A DNA stretch of 64,000 nucleotides, from positions 248,001-312,000 of the forward strand of contig NZ_RBAM01000009.1 of assembly GCF_003626645.1 (NCBI RefSeq), read 5' to 3'. Numbering within the stretch: position 1 is the stretch's first letter; each line of letters begins with the position of its first letter. This stretch comes from Streptomyces klenkii. Lineage in GTDB: Bacteria > Actinomycetota > Actinomycetes > Streptomycetales > Streptomycetaceae. The translations under genes were made by a program, and so were the position numbers. The notes below the pieces were generated by a model, which had not been told where the DNA came from, searched no databases, and saw nothing but the letters and a program-made list of their open reading frames with translations. Of this stretch, positions 14,545 through 23,391 are shown piece after piece.

Positions 14545-16929
14545 TCACGTCTCCGCCGCCCCGCCCTCGTGGTGGCCCGGCGCCCAGCTCCGGTGAGCCG
14601 GCTGCCGGCCCGCGGGCTGCCCCACCGCCGGGGGCTCGGGGACGTGCGGCACCTTGCGGGTCACCACCGCGCCCTGCTTCAGCGTCACCTGCTCGCCGTA
14701 GTGCTCGATGTCCAGCGTGTCGCCGTCCACGAGCTCGTACGTGGCCGTGAGCCCGGTGATCTCGACCCGCAGCCGGCGCTGGAGCACCTGCACCGTGAAC
14801 GCGAGCCGGCCCAGCTGCTCCGGGAGCTTCGGCGCGAAGCCGACCGAGCCGTCGAAGTGGCGCAGCCCGCCGAAGCCCGCGACGAGGGCGATCCACGTGC
14901 CCGCGAGCGAGGCGATGTGCAGGCCGTCGCGCGTGTTGCTCTCCAGGTCGGACAGGTCCATCATCGCGGCCTCGCCGAGGTAGTCGTACGCCAGCCGCAG
15001 CTGGCCCACCTCGGCGGCCATGACGGCCTGGACGCACGCCGACAGGGAGGAGTCGCGCACCGTCAGCGGCTCGTAGTAGGCGAAGTTGCGGGCCTTCTCC
15101 TGCTCGGTGAAGGCGTCCCCGCGCAGGTACATGGCCATGACCAGGTCCGCCTGCTTGATGACCTGCTTGCGGTAGATGTCGAAGTAGGGGAAGTGCAGCA
15201 TCAGCGGGTACTGGTCGGGGCGGGTGCCGACGAAGTCCCACAGCTGGTGGCCCGTGAAGCCGTTGGACTGCTCGTGGACGCCGAGCACCTCGTTGAACGG
15301 CAGGTTCATCCGGTCCGCGGCGTCCCGCCACTCGGCCGTCTCCTCGTCGTCCACCCCGAAGCCCCCGGCCAGGTCCGGATGGCGCTCGGCGGCGTCCGCC
15401 GCGGCCCGCAGGTTCTGCTGGGCCATCAGGTTCGTGTAGACGTTGTCGTCGGCGATGGCGCTGTACTCGTCCGGGCCCGTCACCCCGTCGATGTGGAACC
15501 GCCCCTGGTGGTCGTGGTGGCCCAGGGAGCGCCACAGCCGCGCCGTGTGGATCAGCAGCTCCAGGCCGACCTCCCGCTCGAAGGTCACGTCGCCCGTGGC
15601 GTGGAGGTAGCGCACCACGGCGTCCGCGATGTCCGCGTTGACGTGGAACGCGGCCGTGCCGGCCGGCCAGTACGCCGAGCACTCGTCGCCGTTGAGGGTC
15701 CGCCAGGGGAACGCCGCCCCCTTCAGCCCCAGCTGCTGGGCGCGGTTGAGCGCGGCCGGCAGGGTGGCGTGGCGCCAGCGCAGCGGCTGCGCGGCCGCCA
15801 GCGGGGCGGTGCACGTGAGCACCGGCAGGACGAACGTCTCGGTGTCCCAGAAGCTGTGCCCGTCGTAGCCCGGGCCGGTCAGCCCCTTGGCGGCGATGGC
15901 CCGGCACTCCGCGCGGGCCCCCGCCTGGAGCACGTGGAACAGCGCGAACCGCACGGCCTGCTGGATCTCGGCGTCGCCGTCGACCTCCACGTCCGCGCGC
16001 TCCCAGAACTCCCGCAGGAACTGCTCCTGCTCGGCGCGCAGCCCCTCCCAGCCGGTGCTGGTCGCGCCCGCCAGCGCCGCGTCCACCTGGTCGTGCATCG
16101 CCGGCAGGGAGCGGGCGCCCGACCAGCCGTAGGCGACGGTCTTCTCCAGCCGCAGCCGCTGCCCGGGCCGCAGCACGGACGTGACGGTGAACCGGCTCAG
16201 GTCGTCATTGCTCTTCGCGTACGTGCGCGTGCTCTCGGGGCCGTCCACGGTGTGGACGGCGGCGGTCGCGATCCGCAGCCGGCTGCGCTGGGTGCGGTGC
16301 ACCAGGCGCAGCACGCCCTCCTCGGCCGAGTGCTCCTCCGCCACCAGCGGCGACTCCAGCACGGCCGCCACCCGCGGGTCCCCGCCGGCGCTGGGCAGCT
16401 GCTCGTTGGCCACGAGCTCCGACTGGAGGACGATGCGCGCGTCGCCGTCGAGCGGCTCGACCTCGTAGGCGATGGCGGCGACCGCCCGCTGGGTGAAGGA
16501 CACGAGCCGCGTCGAGCGCACCCGGACCGTGCGGCCCGAGGGCGAGGTCCACTCGACGGTGCGCTCCAGCAGGCCGGTGCGGAAGTCCAGCACCCGCTCG
16601 TGGTGGACGAGCCGCCCGTAGCGCAGGTCGAAGGGCTCGTCGTCGACGAGCAGCCGGATCACCTTGCCGTTGGTGACGTCGATGACGGTCTGCCCGGACT
16701 CCGGATAGCCGTAGCCGGCCTCGGCGTACGGCAGCGGCCGCAGCTCGTACACCCCGTTCAGGTACGCGCCCGGCAGGCCGTGCGGCTCGCCCTCGTCCAG
16801 ATTGCCGCGCCAGCCGATGTGGCCGTTGGCGAGGGCGAAGACCGACTCGCTCTGCGGCAGCACCTCCAGATTGAGCTCGGTCTCGCGCAGGCACCAGGGC
16901 TCGACGGCATAGGCCGGATGGGTGATCAC
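14545..16929 (-). CDS. GH65 disaccharide phosphorylase (trehalose/maltose/kojibiose type)
   Basis: This 794-aa glycoside hydrolase family 65 enzyme splits an alpha-linked glucose disaccharide with phosphate, giving glucose and beta-glucose-1-phosphate. The general acid is Glu488 in DGVTGPDEYS. The N-terminal beta-sandwich domain (about 1-270), the helical barrel with SFWDTETFVLPV (about 359-370), and the short C-terminal beta domain are all present. The GTG start at 16929 overlaps the stop of a beta-phosphoglucomutase gene by four bases; that enzyme turns the beta-Glc1P product into Glc6P. Which disaccharide is used cannot be told from sequence alone. Confidence 0.93.
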   Translation of the reverse strand: MITHPAYAVEPWCLRETELNLEVLPQSESVFALANGHIGWRGNLDEGEPHGLPGAYLNGVYELRPLPYAEAGYGYPESGQTVIDVTNGKVIRLLVDDEPFDLRYGRLVHHERVLDFRTGLLERTVEWTSPSGRTVRVRSTRLVSFTQRAVAAIAYEVEPLDGDARIVLQSELVANEQLPSAGGDPRVAAVLESPLVAEEHSAEEGVLRLVHRTQRSRLRIATAAVHTVDGPESTRTYAKSNDDLSRFTVTSVLRPGQRLRLEKTVAYGWSGARSLPAMHDQVDAALAGATSTGWEGLRAEQEQFLREFWERADVEVDGDAEIQQAVRFALFHVLQAGARAECRAIAAKGLTGPGYDGHSFWDTETFVLPVLTCTAPLAAAQPLRWRHATLPAALNRAQQLGLKGAAFPWRTLNGDECSAYWPAGTAAFHVNADIADAVVRYLHATGDVTFEREVGLELLIHTARLWRSLGHHDHQGRFHIDGVTGPDEYSAIADDNVYTNLMAQQNLRAAADAAERHPDLAGGFGVDDEETAEWRDAADRMNLPFNEVLGVHEQSNGFTGHQLWDFVGTRPDQYPLMLHFPYFDIYRKQVIKQADLVMAMYLRGDAFTEQEKARNFAYYEPLTVRDSSLSACVQAVMAAEVGQLRLAYDYLGEAAMMDLSDLESNTRDGLHIASLAGTWIALVAGFGGLRHFDGSVGFAPKLPEQLGRLAFTVQVLQRRLRVEITGLTATYELVDGDTLDIEHYGEQVTLKQGAVVTRKVPHVPEPPAVGQPAGRQPAHRSWAPGHHEGGAAET

Positions 16930-17678
16930 GTGTGTTCGCCCGCCTCTCCCAGCAGTTGCTCCAGGTCCTGGACCACCACGTCCGCGCCGTGGCTGCGCAG
17001 GGCGTCGGCCTGGCCGACGCGGTCGACGCCGACGACGTAGCCGAAGGAGCCCGCCCGGCCCGCCTCCATGCCCGCCAGCGCGTCCTCGAAGACCGCCGCC
17101 CGCCCCGGCTCCGCACCGAGCTCCCGGGCCGCCTCCAGGAAGGTGTCCGGGTGCGGCTTGCCGGGCAGCTTGCGCTCGGCCGCGACCACGCCGTCGATCC
17201 GCACCTCGAACAGGTCGTCGATGCCCGCGGCGACGAGCACGTCGTGGCAGTTGGCGCTGGAGGAGACGACGGCCCGGCGCAGCCCGGCGGCGCGGGCCGC
17301 GTGCACGTAGCGCACCGAGCCCTCGTACGCCTCCACGCCCATCTCCTTGATCTTCGCCAGGACGATCGCGTTCTTGCGCGTGCCGAGGCCCTGGACGGTG
17401 TCCCGCTCCGGCGGGTCGTCCGGGGCCCCCTCGGGCAGGCGGATACCCCGCGAGGCGAGGAACGAACGCACGCCGTCCGCCCGGGGCATGCCGTCCACGT
17501 AGCGGTCGTAGTCCTCCACCGCGTCGAAGGGGCGGAAGCCCGCGCCGTCCCGCGCCTTCAGGAAGGCGTCGAACATCTCCTTCCAGGCGGCCGCGTGCAC
17601 CGTCGCCGTCCGGGTCAGCACCCCGTCGAGATCGAACAGACATGCGCGAATGGACCCGGGCAGGCCGAGGCTCGTCAT
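16926..17678 (-). CDS. beta-phosphoglucomutase-family HAD phosphatase/mutase
   Basis: This 250-aa HAD enzyme has the nucleophile motif FDLDGVLTRTA (motif I), VVSSSANCH (motif II Ser), the Lys in GKPHPDTF (motif III) and FEDALAGMEAG (motif IV acid). The helical cap after motif I and the coupling to GH65 point to beta-phosphoglucomutase, converting beta-glucose-1-phosphate to glucose-6-phosphate. The start is ATG 17678; the frame runs further upstream but that part is not conserved-looking. The two genes form a compact disaccharide-salvage operon without a transporter in sight. Confidence 0.88.
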   Translation of the reverse strand: MTSLGLPGSIRACLFDLDGVLTRTATVHAAAWKEMFDAFLKARDGAGFRPFDAVEDYDRYVDGMPRADGVRSFLASRGIRLPEGAPDDPPERDTVQGLGTRKNAIVLAKIKEMGVEAYEGSVRYVHAARAAGLRRAVVSSSANCHDVLVAAGIDDLFEVRIDGVVAAERKLPGKPHPDTFLEAARELGAEPGRAAVFEDALAGMEAGRAGSFGYVVGVDRVGQADALRSHGADVVVQDLEQLLGEAGEHT

Positions 17679-17827
17679 GCGGCCATGATGCCCCGCCGGG
17701 CGAGCGTGCGCCCGGCGCATACACTCGCTTGCGCCCGTCGCCCACCAGCCGCCCCGTCCACCCAACGGCCGCGTACGCCCGGGCAGGGGCGTGCGGAGTG
17801 CTCCGTTCGGACCCGTAAAGTGATCAA

Positions 17828-18346
17828 ATGACCCATCCTGTTGATGCTGTCGATGCCGCCGCGGTCGCCCTGGGCGAGCGCGTCTGGATGCCCCATGACG
17901 ACGAGCTGGCCCTCGGCCGGACGTTCCTCTCCCACCGCGACGCGCTGGAGCCGCGCCTGCTGCCGGACATGCCGCGCAGCGCCGACCCGCAGGGGTGGAT
18001 CACCCAGCACGTGCTGTGGCTGGAGGACGTGGCGGCCCTCGCCGAGAACCTCCGCAACCAGTGGTACAGCCACCTGCCGACCAGTCACATGACGGCCCTG
18101 ATCTCGGCCTACGCCGAGCACGCCCGTGCCGTGACCCCGCTCGCCGCCCACCTGCGCGACGCCTGGGCGGCCGAGTCGCCCACGCCCCGCACGCAGGAGC
18201 AGGTCACGTGGTGGGAGGACTGGCACCTCCCGCCCGCCCAGCGGCAGCAGCTCGACGCGCTGACCCACCGCCTGATCGTCATCGGCTCGGTGGTCGTCGC
18301 GGCGGTCACGGGGGCGTGGCACGGGGAGCCGGCGCAGGAGGTCTGA
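17828..18346 (+). CDS. hypothetical protein, mostly helical
   Basis: This 172-aa protein has no family I recognise. It is rich in Ala, Leu, Trp and His and predicted largely helical. Acidic and Trp-containing segments (GWITQHVLWLEDVAALAENLRNQWYSHL, QVTWWEDWHLPP) precede a hydrophobic stretch (LIVIGSVVVAAVTG, about residues 149-162) that could be a membrane helix or buried strand. It has its own promoter region and a terminator hairpin downstream, so it is probably monocistronic. It diverges from the beta-phosphoglucomutase operon. Confidence 0.7.
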   Translation: MTHPVDAVDAAAVALGERVWMPHDDELALGRTFLSHRDALEPRLLPDMPRSADPQGWITQHVLWLEDVAALAENLRNQWYSHLPTSHMTALISAYAEHARAVTPLAAHLRDAWAAESPTPRTQEQVTWWEDWHLPPAQRQQLDALTHRLIVIGSVVVAAVTGAWHGEPAQEV

Positions 18347-18358
18347 CGGCCCCGGGGG

Positions 18359-18399
18359 CGGCGGCGTGCGGGGCCCGGGCCGTCAGCCGCACGCCGCCG
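18359..18399 (+). terminator. hairpin terminator
   Basis: Thirteen-bp perfect arms (18359-18371 and 18387-18399) with a 15-base loop follow the gene ending at 18346. Confidence 0.7.
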
Positions 18400-18482
18400 T
18401 GGGGTGGATCACTTCGGGACCAATGATCTCGCCCCGTCAGAACCGGTGTTCTAATCTGGCCGCCGAGTGAAGGAGGCGGCGC

Positions 18483-19355
18483 GTGGCCGACGTCGTAGAG
18501 CTGATCTGCTACCCCGTCAAGGGATGCGCGGGCACGCCGGCGGGCGACGCGTTCCTCACGCCGGCGGGTCTCACCCACGACCGCAGCTTCATGGTCATCA
18601 GCGAGGACGGGGTCTACCGCACTCAGCGCCGCCACCCCCGCCTCGCCCTGATCCGGCCCGCGGTCAGCGCTGACGGAACCCGGCTCACGCTCGATTCGGC
18701 CGACGCCACGGGCCGTTACGGCACGGCGCACGTCGACGTCACGACGTCGGCGCCGCGCCGCGACGTCGACCTCTTCGGCGCCGCCTTCCAGGGCATCGAC
18801 CAGGGCGACGACGCCGCCACGTGGCTCTCGGACTTCCTCGGCGCCCCCAGCCGCCTGGTCCGCGTGCCGCCGGAGCACGACCGGATCGCCGACGGCCTGA
18901 CCTCCGGCCCCTCCGGCTACGCCGACAGCAGCGCCGTACACCTGCTGTCCCGGTCCGCGCTCGCCCTCCTCAACCAGCGGATGGCCGAGCGCGGCGCCCC
19001 GCCCCTGCCGATGAACCGCTTCCGCCCGAACATCGTCGTCGACAGCGGCCCCGGCCATGACGCAGACGGCGGCGACTGGGCGGCCGTACCGCACGCCGAG
19101 GACCGCGCACGGCGCATCAGCATCGGAGGCGCCGAACTGGGCTTCGCCAAGCTCGCGGTGCGCTGCGCGGTCACCCTGGTCGGACAGGAGGCCGGGACAC
19201 GGCAGGGCCCGGAACCGCTCCGCACGCTCGCGGGCTACCGGCGGGCGCCGAGCGGAGGCGTGGTGTTCGGCACGAAGTTCTCGGTGCTGCGGCCGGGGAA
19301 ACTGTCCGTCGGTGACGAGGTGGTCGTCCGGGAGTGGGCGGACACCGAAGGGTGA
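18483..19355 (+). CDS. MOSC-domain protein (MOSC N-terminal beta barrel + MOSC)
   Basis: This 290-aa protein has an N-terminal MOSC_N beta-barrel (VVELICYPVKGCAGTPAGDAFLTPAGLTHDR, about 5-120) followed by a MOSC domain. The conserved segment NRFRPNIVV and the Cys in VRCAVTLV are typical; that Cys binds the molybdenum cofactor or sulfur in related mARC/YcbX proteins. Likely role: a molybdenum-dependent reductase such as N-hydroxylated base reduction, or sulfur delivery. The GTG start has an excellent GAAGGAGG site. It is monocistronic and converges on the HelD-like gene. Confidence 0.88.
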   Translation: MADVVELICYPVKGCAGTPAGDAFLTPAGLTHDRSFMVISEDGVYRTQRRHPRLALIRPAVSADGTRLTLDSADATGRYGTAHVDVTTSAPRRDVDLFGAAFQGIDQGDDAATWLSDFLGAPSRLVRVPPEHDRIADGLTSGPSGYADSSAVHLLSRSALALLNQRMAERGAPPLPMNRFRPNIVVDSGPGHDADGGDWAAVPHAEDRARRISIGGAELGFAKLAVRCAVTLVGQEAGTRQGPEPLRTLAGYRRAPSGGVVFGTKFSVLRPGKLSVGDEVVVREWADTEG

Positions 19356-19359
19356 GAGC

Positions 19360-19389
19360 CCCGATGACCGCCACGGGGCGGCCATCGGG
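19360..19389. terminator. bidirectional hairpin terminator
   Basis: Thirteen-bp arms with one mismatch (19360-19372 and 19377-19389) around a 4-base loop lie between the convergent MOSC and HelD-like genes. Confidence 0.7.
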
Positions 19390-19405
19390 ACCTCGGCTCA
19401 TCGGC

Positions 19406-21664
19406 TCACGAAGCCGCCGGGACGGCCTGCGGCAGGGCCCGCAAACCCTCCGGCAGCGCCCCCGTGTGGATGACCGCGAGTGACTGGGTCGCGCGGGTGA
19501 GGGCGACGTAGAGGTCGCTCACGGTGAATTCCGCCGGCTCCGCCACGACCACCGCGTCGAACTCCAGGCCCTTGGCCTGCCGGGGGTCCAGCAGGACGAC
19601 CGGCCGGGTCAGGTCCGGCGCCGGACCGTACGAGGCGTCAGGGAGCGCGGCGGACAGGGCGGCGTGGTGCGCCCGCGGGGCGATCACGGCCAGGCGGCCG
19701 TCCTGCGGCAGTTCCCGGGCCACGGCCGCGGCGACCGCGCCCGGCAGGTCCTCGGCATGCTGCGCCCAGGGGCGCACGTCCGTGGAGCGGATGGACCTCG
19801 GCGGCTCGAACGACGGGTCCGCGGTGCGCAGCACGTCCGCCGCGACCGTCATGATCTCGGCGGGCGTGCGGTAGTTGACGCCGAGCCGCACGTGTTCCCA
19901 GCGGTCCCCGACGTACGGCTCCAGGATCGGGGCCCACGCGCCGCAGCCGCCCGGCTCGGAGGTCTGCGCCGGGTCGCCCACCAGCGTCATGGAGCGGGCC
20001 GGGCACCGGCGCATCAGCAGCCGCCACGCCATCGGGGACAGCTCCTGCGCCTCGTCCACGATGATGTGGCCGAACGCCCAGGTGCGGTCCGCTGCGGCGC
20101 GTTCGGCGGCGCTGCGGTGGTCCTCCTCCTCGTGCCGCTCCGCGAGCCGCTCGGCGTCGACGAGGTCGTGCGCGGCCAGCACCTCCGAATCGTCGTCCTC
20201 GCGGTCCTCGAACTCCTGGGTGCGCGAGCCGTACGACAGGTCGAGCACGCCCTGGGCGTACGCGATCCGCCGCTGCCGCTCGGCCTCGGCGGCGGCGCGG
20301 GCGGCCGAGTCGTCCTCGCCGAGCAGTTCGGCGGCCTCGTCGAGGAGCGGGACGTCCGCCGGGGTCCACGGGCCGCCCGTGCGCCGGATCGCCCCGGCGT
20401 CCGCGGCGGGCAGGTGGGCGGGCTCGGCGAGGAAGTCCGCCACCAGCTGACGGGGCGTGAGCTGCGGCCACAGCTCGTCGATGGCCGCGTGCACCTCGCG
20501 GCTGGCCGCGACGCCCTTGCCGAGCTGGGCGATGTCGTCCGGGCCGAGGAAGTTCGGCCCGCCGTACGGGTCCGCGCCTATGCGGTCGGCGAGCTGCCGG
20601 GTGAGCGCGTCGATGACGTGGAAGGCGAAGTACGGGCGGGCGAGGTTGTGCGGCAGCTTCGTCGCGCGGGCGTGGTGGCGCGCGTCGGACGCGATGTCCG
20701 CGTCCAGCAGCAGTTCCCCGTCCTCGTGGTCGATCACGAGCGCGGGGCCGGGCAGGACCTGCCGGTCACGGACGTACGCGGCCAGGGCGTCCGCCATGGC
20801 GGCGGCGCCCTTGACCGCGGCGGCCCGCGGCGTGTCGGTCCCGGTCGCCGTCACGCCGGGGAAGAGCTCGCCGGGCGTGGCGAGCAGCACGCCCGTCTCG
20901 CCGAGCGAGGGCAGCACCTCGCCGATGTAGCCGAGGAAGGCGGGGTTCGGGCCCAAGATGAGGACGGCGCGCCGGGACAGCTGCTCGCGGTGGGCGTACA
21001 GCAGATAGGCGGCGCGGTGCAGGGCGACGACGGTCTTGCCGGTGCCCGGCCCGCCCTCGACGACGAGGACGCCGCGCTGCGGGGCGCGGATGATGCGGTC
21101 CTGCTCGGCCTGGATGGTCTGCACGATGTCGTGCATCCGGCCGGTGCGTGCCGCGTCGAGCGCGGAGAGCAGCACGGCGTCCGCGTCGGAGCCCTCGTGC
21201 CCGGTGCGCTCGGTGTCGGTGAGGTCGAGGATCTCGTCGTGCAGGGCGGTGACCCGGCGGCCCTCGGTGGTGATGTGGCGCCTGCGGCGCAGCCCCATGG
21301 GGGTGTGCCCGGTGGCGAGGTAGAACGGGCGGGCGACCTCGGCCCGCCAGTCGATGACGAGCGGGGTGCGCTCTGCGTTATCGGCGGCATCGCGCCGGAT
21401 GCCGATGCGGCCGATGTGGTGGTCGCGGCCGTCGCGGAACGCGAGCCGGCCGAAGCACAGGCCGCGCTCGCCGGCGTTGAAGGCGGAGAGGAGCCCGGAC
21501 TGCTCGGCCACCATGACGTCGCGTTCCAGCCGCGCCTGGAAGGTGCTGCCTGCCTGGGCCAGGGCCTCGGCCACCGCCGTCTCGGCACCGGCACGCAGTT
21601 CCGCGAGCCGCTCGTGGAGCAGATCGATGAATTCTTGCTCGTTGCGCATGTCCGCGATTGACAA
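19406..21664 (-). CDS. HelD-family RNA polymerase-associated ATPase (UvrD-like)
   Basis: This 752-aa SF1 helicase-like ATPase has the HelD layout: an N-terminal coiled segment (about 1-65) that in known HelD enters the RNA polymerase secondary channel, a P-loop GGPGTGKT at 204-211, Walker B VDEAQELSP, VGDPAQTSE, and the C-terminal FDAVVV...YVALTRATQSL motifs. Actinobacterial HelD recycles stalled RNA polymerase, and the HelR subgroup also displaces rifamycins. The start is TTG 21664, five bases after GGGAG; the ATG five codons inside has no such site. A palindrome lies upstream and the gene is monocistronic. Confidence 0.9.
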   Translation of the reverse strand: MSIADMRNEQEFIDLLHERLAELRAGAETAVAEALAQAGSTFQARLERDVMVAEQSGLLSAFNAGERGLCFGRLAFRDGRDHHIGRIGIRRDAADNAERTPLVIDWRAEVARPFYLATGHTPMGLRRRRHITTEGRRVTALHDEILDLTDTERTGHEGSDADAVLLSALDAARTGRMHDIVQTIQAEQDRIIRAPQRGVLVVEGGPGTGKTVVALHRAAYLLYAHREQLSRRAVLILGPNPAFLGYIGEVLPSLGETGVLLATPGELFPGVTATGTDTPRAAAVKGAAAMADALAAYVRDRQVLPGPALVIDHEDGELLLDADIASDARHHARATKLPHNLARPYFAFHVIDALTRQLADRIGADPYGGPNFLGPDDIAQLGKGVAASREVHAAIDELWPQLTPRQLVADFLAEPAHLPAADAGAIRRTGGPWTPADVPLLDEAAELLGEDDSAARAAAEAERQRRIAYAQGVLDLSYGSRTQEFEDREDDDSEVLAAHDLVDAERLAERHEEEDHRSAAERAAADRTWAFGHIIVDEAQELSPMAWRLLMRRCPARSMTLVGDPAQTSEPGGCGAWAPILEPYVGDRWEHVRLGVNYRTPAEIMTVAADVLRTADPSFEPPRSIRSTDVRPWAQHAEDLPGAVAAAVARELPQDGRLAVIAPRAHHAALSAALPDASYGPAPDLTRPVVLLDPRQAKGLEFDAVVVAEPAEFTVSDLYVALTRATQSLAVIHTGALPEGLRALPQAVPAAS

Positions 21665-21703
21665 TTCAGCTCCCGCCGGGATATGATGGCCTCATAAAGC
21701 TTC

Positions 21704-21732
21704 TCCTTGCCTTGCGTTGAACAGGGCAAGGA
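21704..21732 (-). promoter_or_regulatory. imperfect palindrome upstream of the HelD-like gene
   Basis: Perfect 8-bp outer arms TCCTTGCC / GGCAAGGA with a 13-base centre lie 40 bases upstream of the TTG start, in the promoter region. It may be an operator. Rifamycin-responsive helR genes carry a palindromic element at this place, but I cannot confirm a match to that consensus from memory. Confidence 0.45.
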
Positions 21733-21751
21733 AACCCTCAATATACGCAGA

Positions 21752-21787
21752 GAAATCCCCCGGACGTCAATACGTCCGGGGGATTTC
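21752..21787 (-). terminator. long perfect hairpin terminator of the MFS operon
   Basis: Sixteen-bp perfect arms (21752-21767 and 21772-21787) around a CAAT loop. It ends leftward transcription from the MFS transporter operon and insulates the HelD-like promoter. Confidence 0.88.
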
Positions 21788-21825
21788 TCATGCTCCGGCG
21801 GAGTCCTGCCGAATTACCGGCCCGC

Positions 21826-21939
21826 TCACCCGGTGAACAATTGCCGAAGCCGTAGGGTGAGTTCGTACACTCCGTACGCGAAAGGCGCTGCCACCCACAG
21901 CCAGCTCGCCACGAGCACCACCTTGCGGACAGGGGTCAC
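21826..21939 (-). CDS. 37-aa MFS transporter small subunit
   Basis: This very small gene starts at GTG 21939, overlapping the MFS stop codon by four bases. It encodes one hydrophobic helix (VVLVASWLWVAAPFAYGVYELTLR) and a short tail. Tiny proteins of this kind are annotated as small subunits next to OFA-type MFS carriers in actinobacteria. The coupling implies equimolar or stabilising association with the transporter; the mechanism is not established. It is easily missed because of its length. Confidence 0.75.
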   Translation of the reverse strand: MTPVRKVVLVASWLWVAAPFAYGVYELTLRLRQLFTG

Positions 21940-23312
21940 GAGCCCGCTCCCTTCTCCGGTACGGCCGCCGCGGGCCGCTCGTCCCCGCCGTCGCCGGCCG
22001 GCTCGTGGTGGCGCGGGTGCACCGGCCGTACGAGCTCGTTGGCGGCGAAGCCCACGGCCAGCAGCCCGATCATGACGAGGAACGACGTGGTGTAGAGGCC
22101 GGGGCCCGTCCGGCCCGCGGACTTCCCGGCGTCGGCGACCGCGTTGACGATGAGCGGCCCGAGCACCCCGGCCGTGGACCAGGCCGTCAGCAGCCGGCCG
22201 TGGATCGCACCGACCTGGTACGTGCCGAACAGGTCCTTCAGATAGGCGGGCACGGTCGCGAACCCGCCGCCGTAGAACGACAGCACCACCGCCGCGCACG
22301 CGATGAACAACGGCTTCGCGGAATCGCCCGCGAGTGCGAGCAGGAGGTACATCAGCGCACCCGCCCCGAGATACAGCCGGTAGATGTTCTTCCGCCCCAC
22401 GGCGTCGGAGACGGAGGACCACACGATCCGGCCGAGCATATTGGCGAGCGAGAGCAGACCGACGAAGCCCGCGGCGGCGGCCGGGCCGACGGGGGAGGAG
22501 GAGTCCGCGAAGAAGTCCGTGATCATCGGGGCGGCCTTTTCCAGAATGCCGATGCCCGCGGTGACATTCGTGCACAGGACCACCCACAGACACCAGAACT
22601 GCGGTGTGCGCAGGGCGTTGCGCGCCGACACCTGCCCCGTCGTGACGAACCCGCGGGCCGGCGCTCCCGCCGCGCGTGCGGGCACCGCCCCCGGCGGGGC
22701 TTCGGGCGGCACCCGGACCAGCAGCACGCCGAGCGTCATGAAGACGGCGTACGCACCGCCCATCACCAGGAACGTCCGGGCGATCCCCGGCGCGTCCGCG
22801 CCGAAGGCCGACAGCAGCTCCGCCGACCACGGCGAGGCGATGAGGGCGCCGCCGCCGAAGCCCATGATGGCGATGCCCGTGGCCATGCCCGGACGGTCGG
22901 GGAACCACTTGATGAGTGTGGACACCGGAGAGATGTAGCCGATGCCCAGCCCCGTGCCGCCGATGAGGCCGTAGCCCGCCACCACGAGCCAGTACTCGCG
23001 CGTGGCCGCCCCCAGAGCGGCCACCAGGAAGCCGGACGAGAAGCACACGGCCGACACGGCCATCGCCCAGCGCGGGCCCTTGCGCTCCACGAGCGTGCCG
23101 CCGAACGCGGCCGACAGGCCGAGCATCACGATCGCCACCTGGAACGGCAGCGCCGAAGCCGTACCGGACAGGCCCAGCGAGGACTCCAGCGGCGGCTTGA
23201 ACACGCTCCAGGCGTAGGCCTGGCCGATGGCCAGGTGGATGGACAGCGCGGCGGGCGGGACCAGCCAGCGGCTCCACCCCGGCGGTGCGACGACACCGGA
23301 TCGGGCAGGCAT
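21936..23312 (-). CDS. OFA-family MFS transporter (oxalate/formate antiporter type)
   Basis: This 458-aa major-facilitator protein has 12 predicted membrane helices. The N-terminal segment AALSIHLAIGQAYAWSVFKPPLESSLG closely fits the OFA family, whose members exchange oxalate, formate or other small carboxylates; the loop after helix 2 reads GTLVERKGPRWAM. A long hydrophilic central loop (about 200-225, rich in Pro/Ala) separates the halves. A 37-aa membrane peptide gene overlaps its end. No oxalate-degrading gene lies nearby, so the cargo is unknown. Confidence 0.88.
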   Translation of the reverse strand: MPARSGVVAPPGWSRWLVPPAALSIHLAIGQAYAWSVFKPPLESSLGLSGTASALPFQVAIVMLGLSAAFGGTLVERKGPRWAMAVSAVCFSSGFLVAALGAATREYWLVVAGYGLIGGTGLGIGYISPVSTLIKWFPDRPGMATGIAIMGFGGGALIASPWSAELLSAFGADAPGIARTFLVMGGAYAVFMTLGVLLVRVPPEAPPGAVPARAAGAPARGFVTTGQVSARNALRTPQFWCLWVVLCTNVTAGIGILEKAAPMITDFFADSSSPVGPAAAAGFVGLLSLANMLGRIVWSSVSDAVGRKNIYRLYLGAGALMYLLLALAGDSAKPLFIACAAVVLSFYGGGFATVPAYLKDLFGTYQVGAIHGRLLTAWSTAGVLGPLIVNAVADAGKSAGRTGPGLYTTSFLVMIGLLAVGFAANELVRPVHPRHHEPAGDGGDERPAAAVPEKGAGS

Positions 23313-23391
23313 GCCCGGACGCTACAGCGCCCGGCGGCTTCCGGACAGACCACGCGCACCCCCGGGGTCGGCGGGCGGTGACCGCCGGCGC

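Noticed and set aside
14569..17040. A long plus-strand frame opposite the GH65 gene
   Set aside because: Shadow of the phosphorylase codon bias; low-complexity Arg/Val/Gly composition and no motifs.
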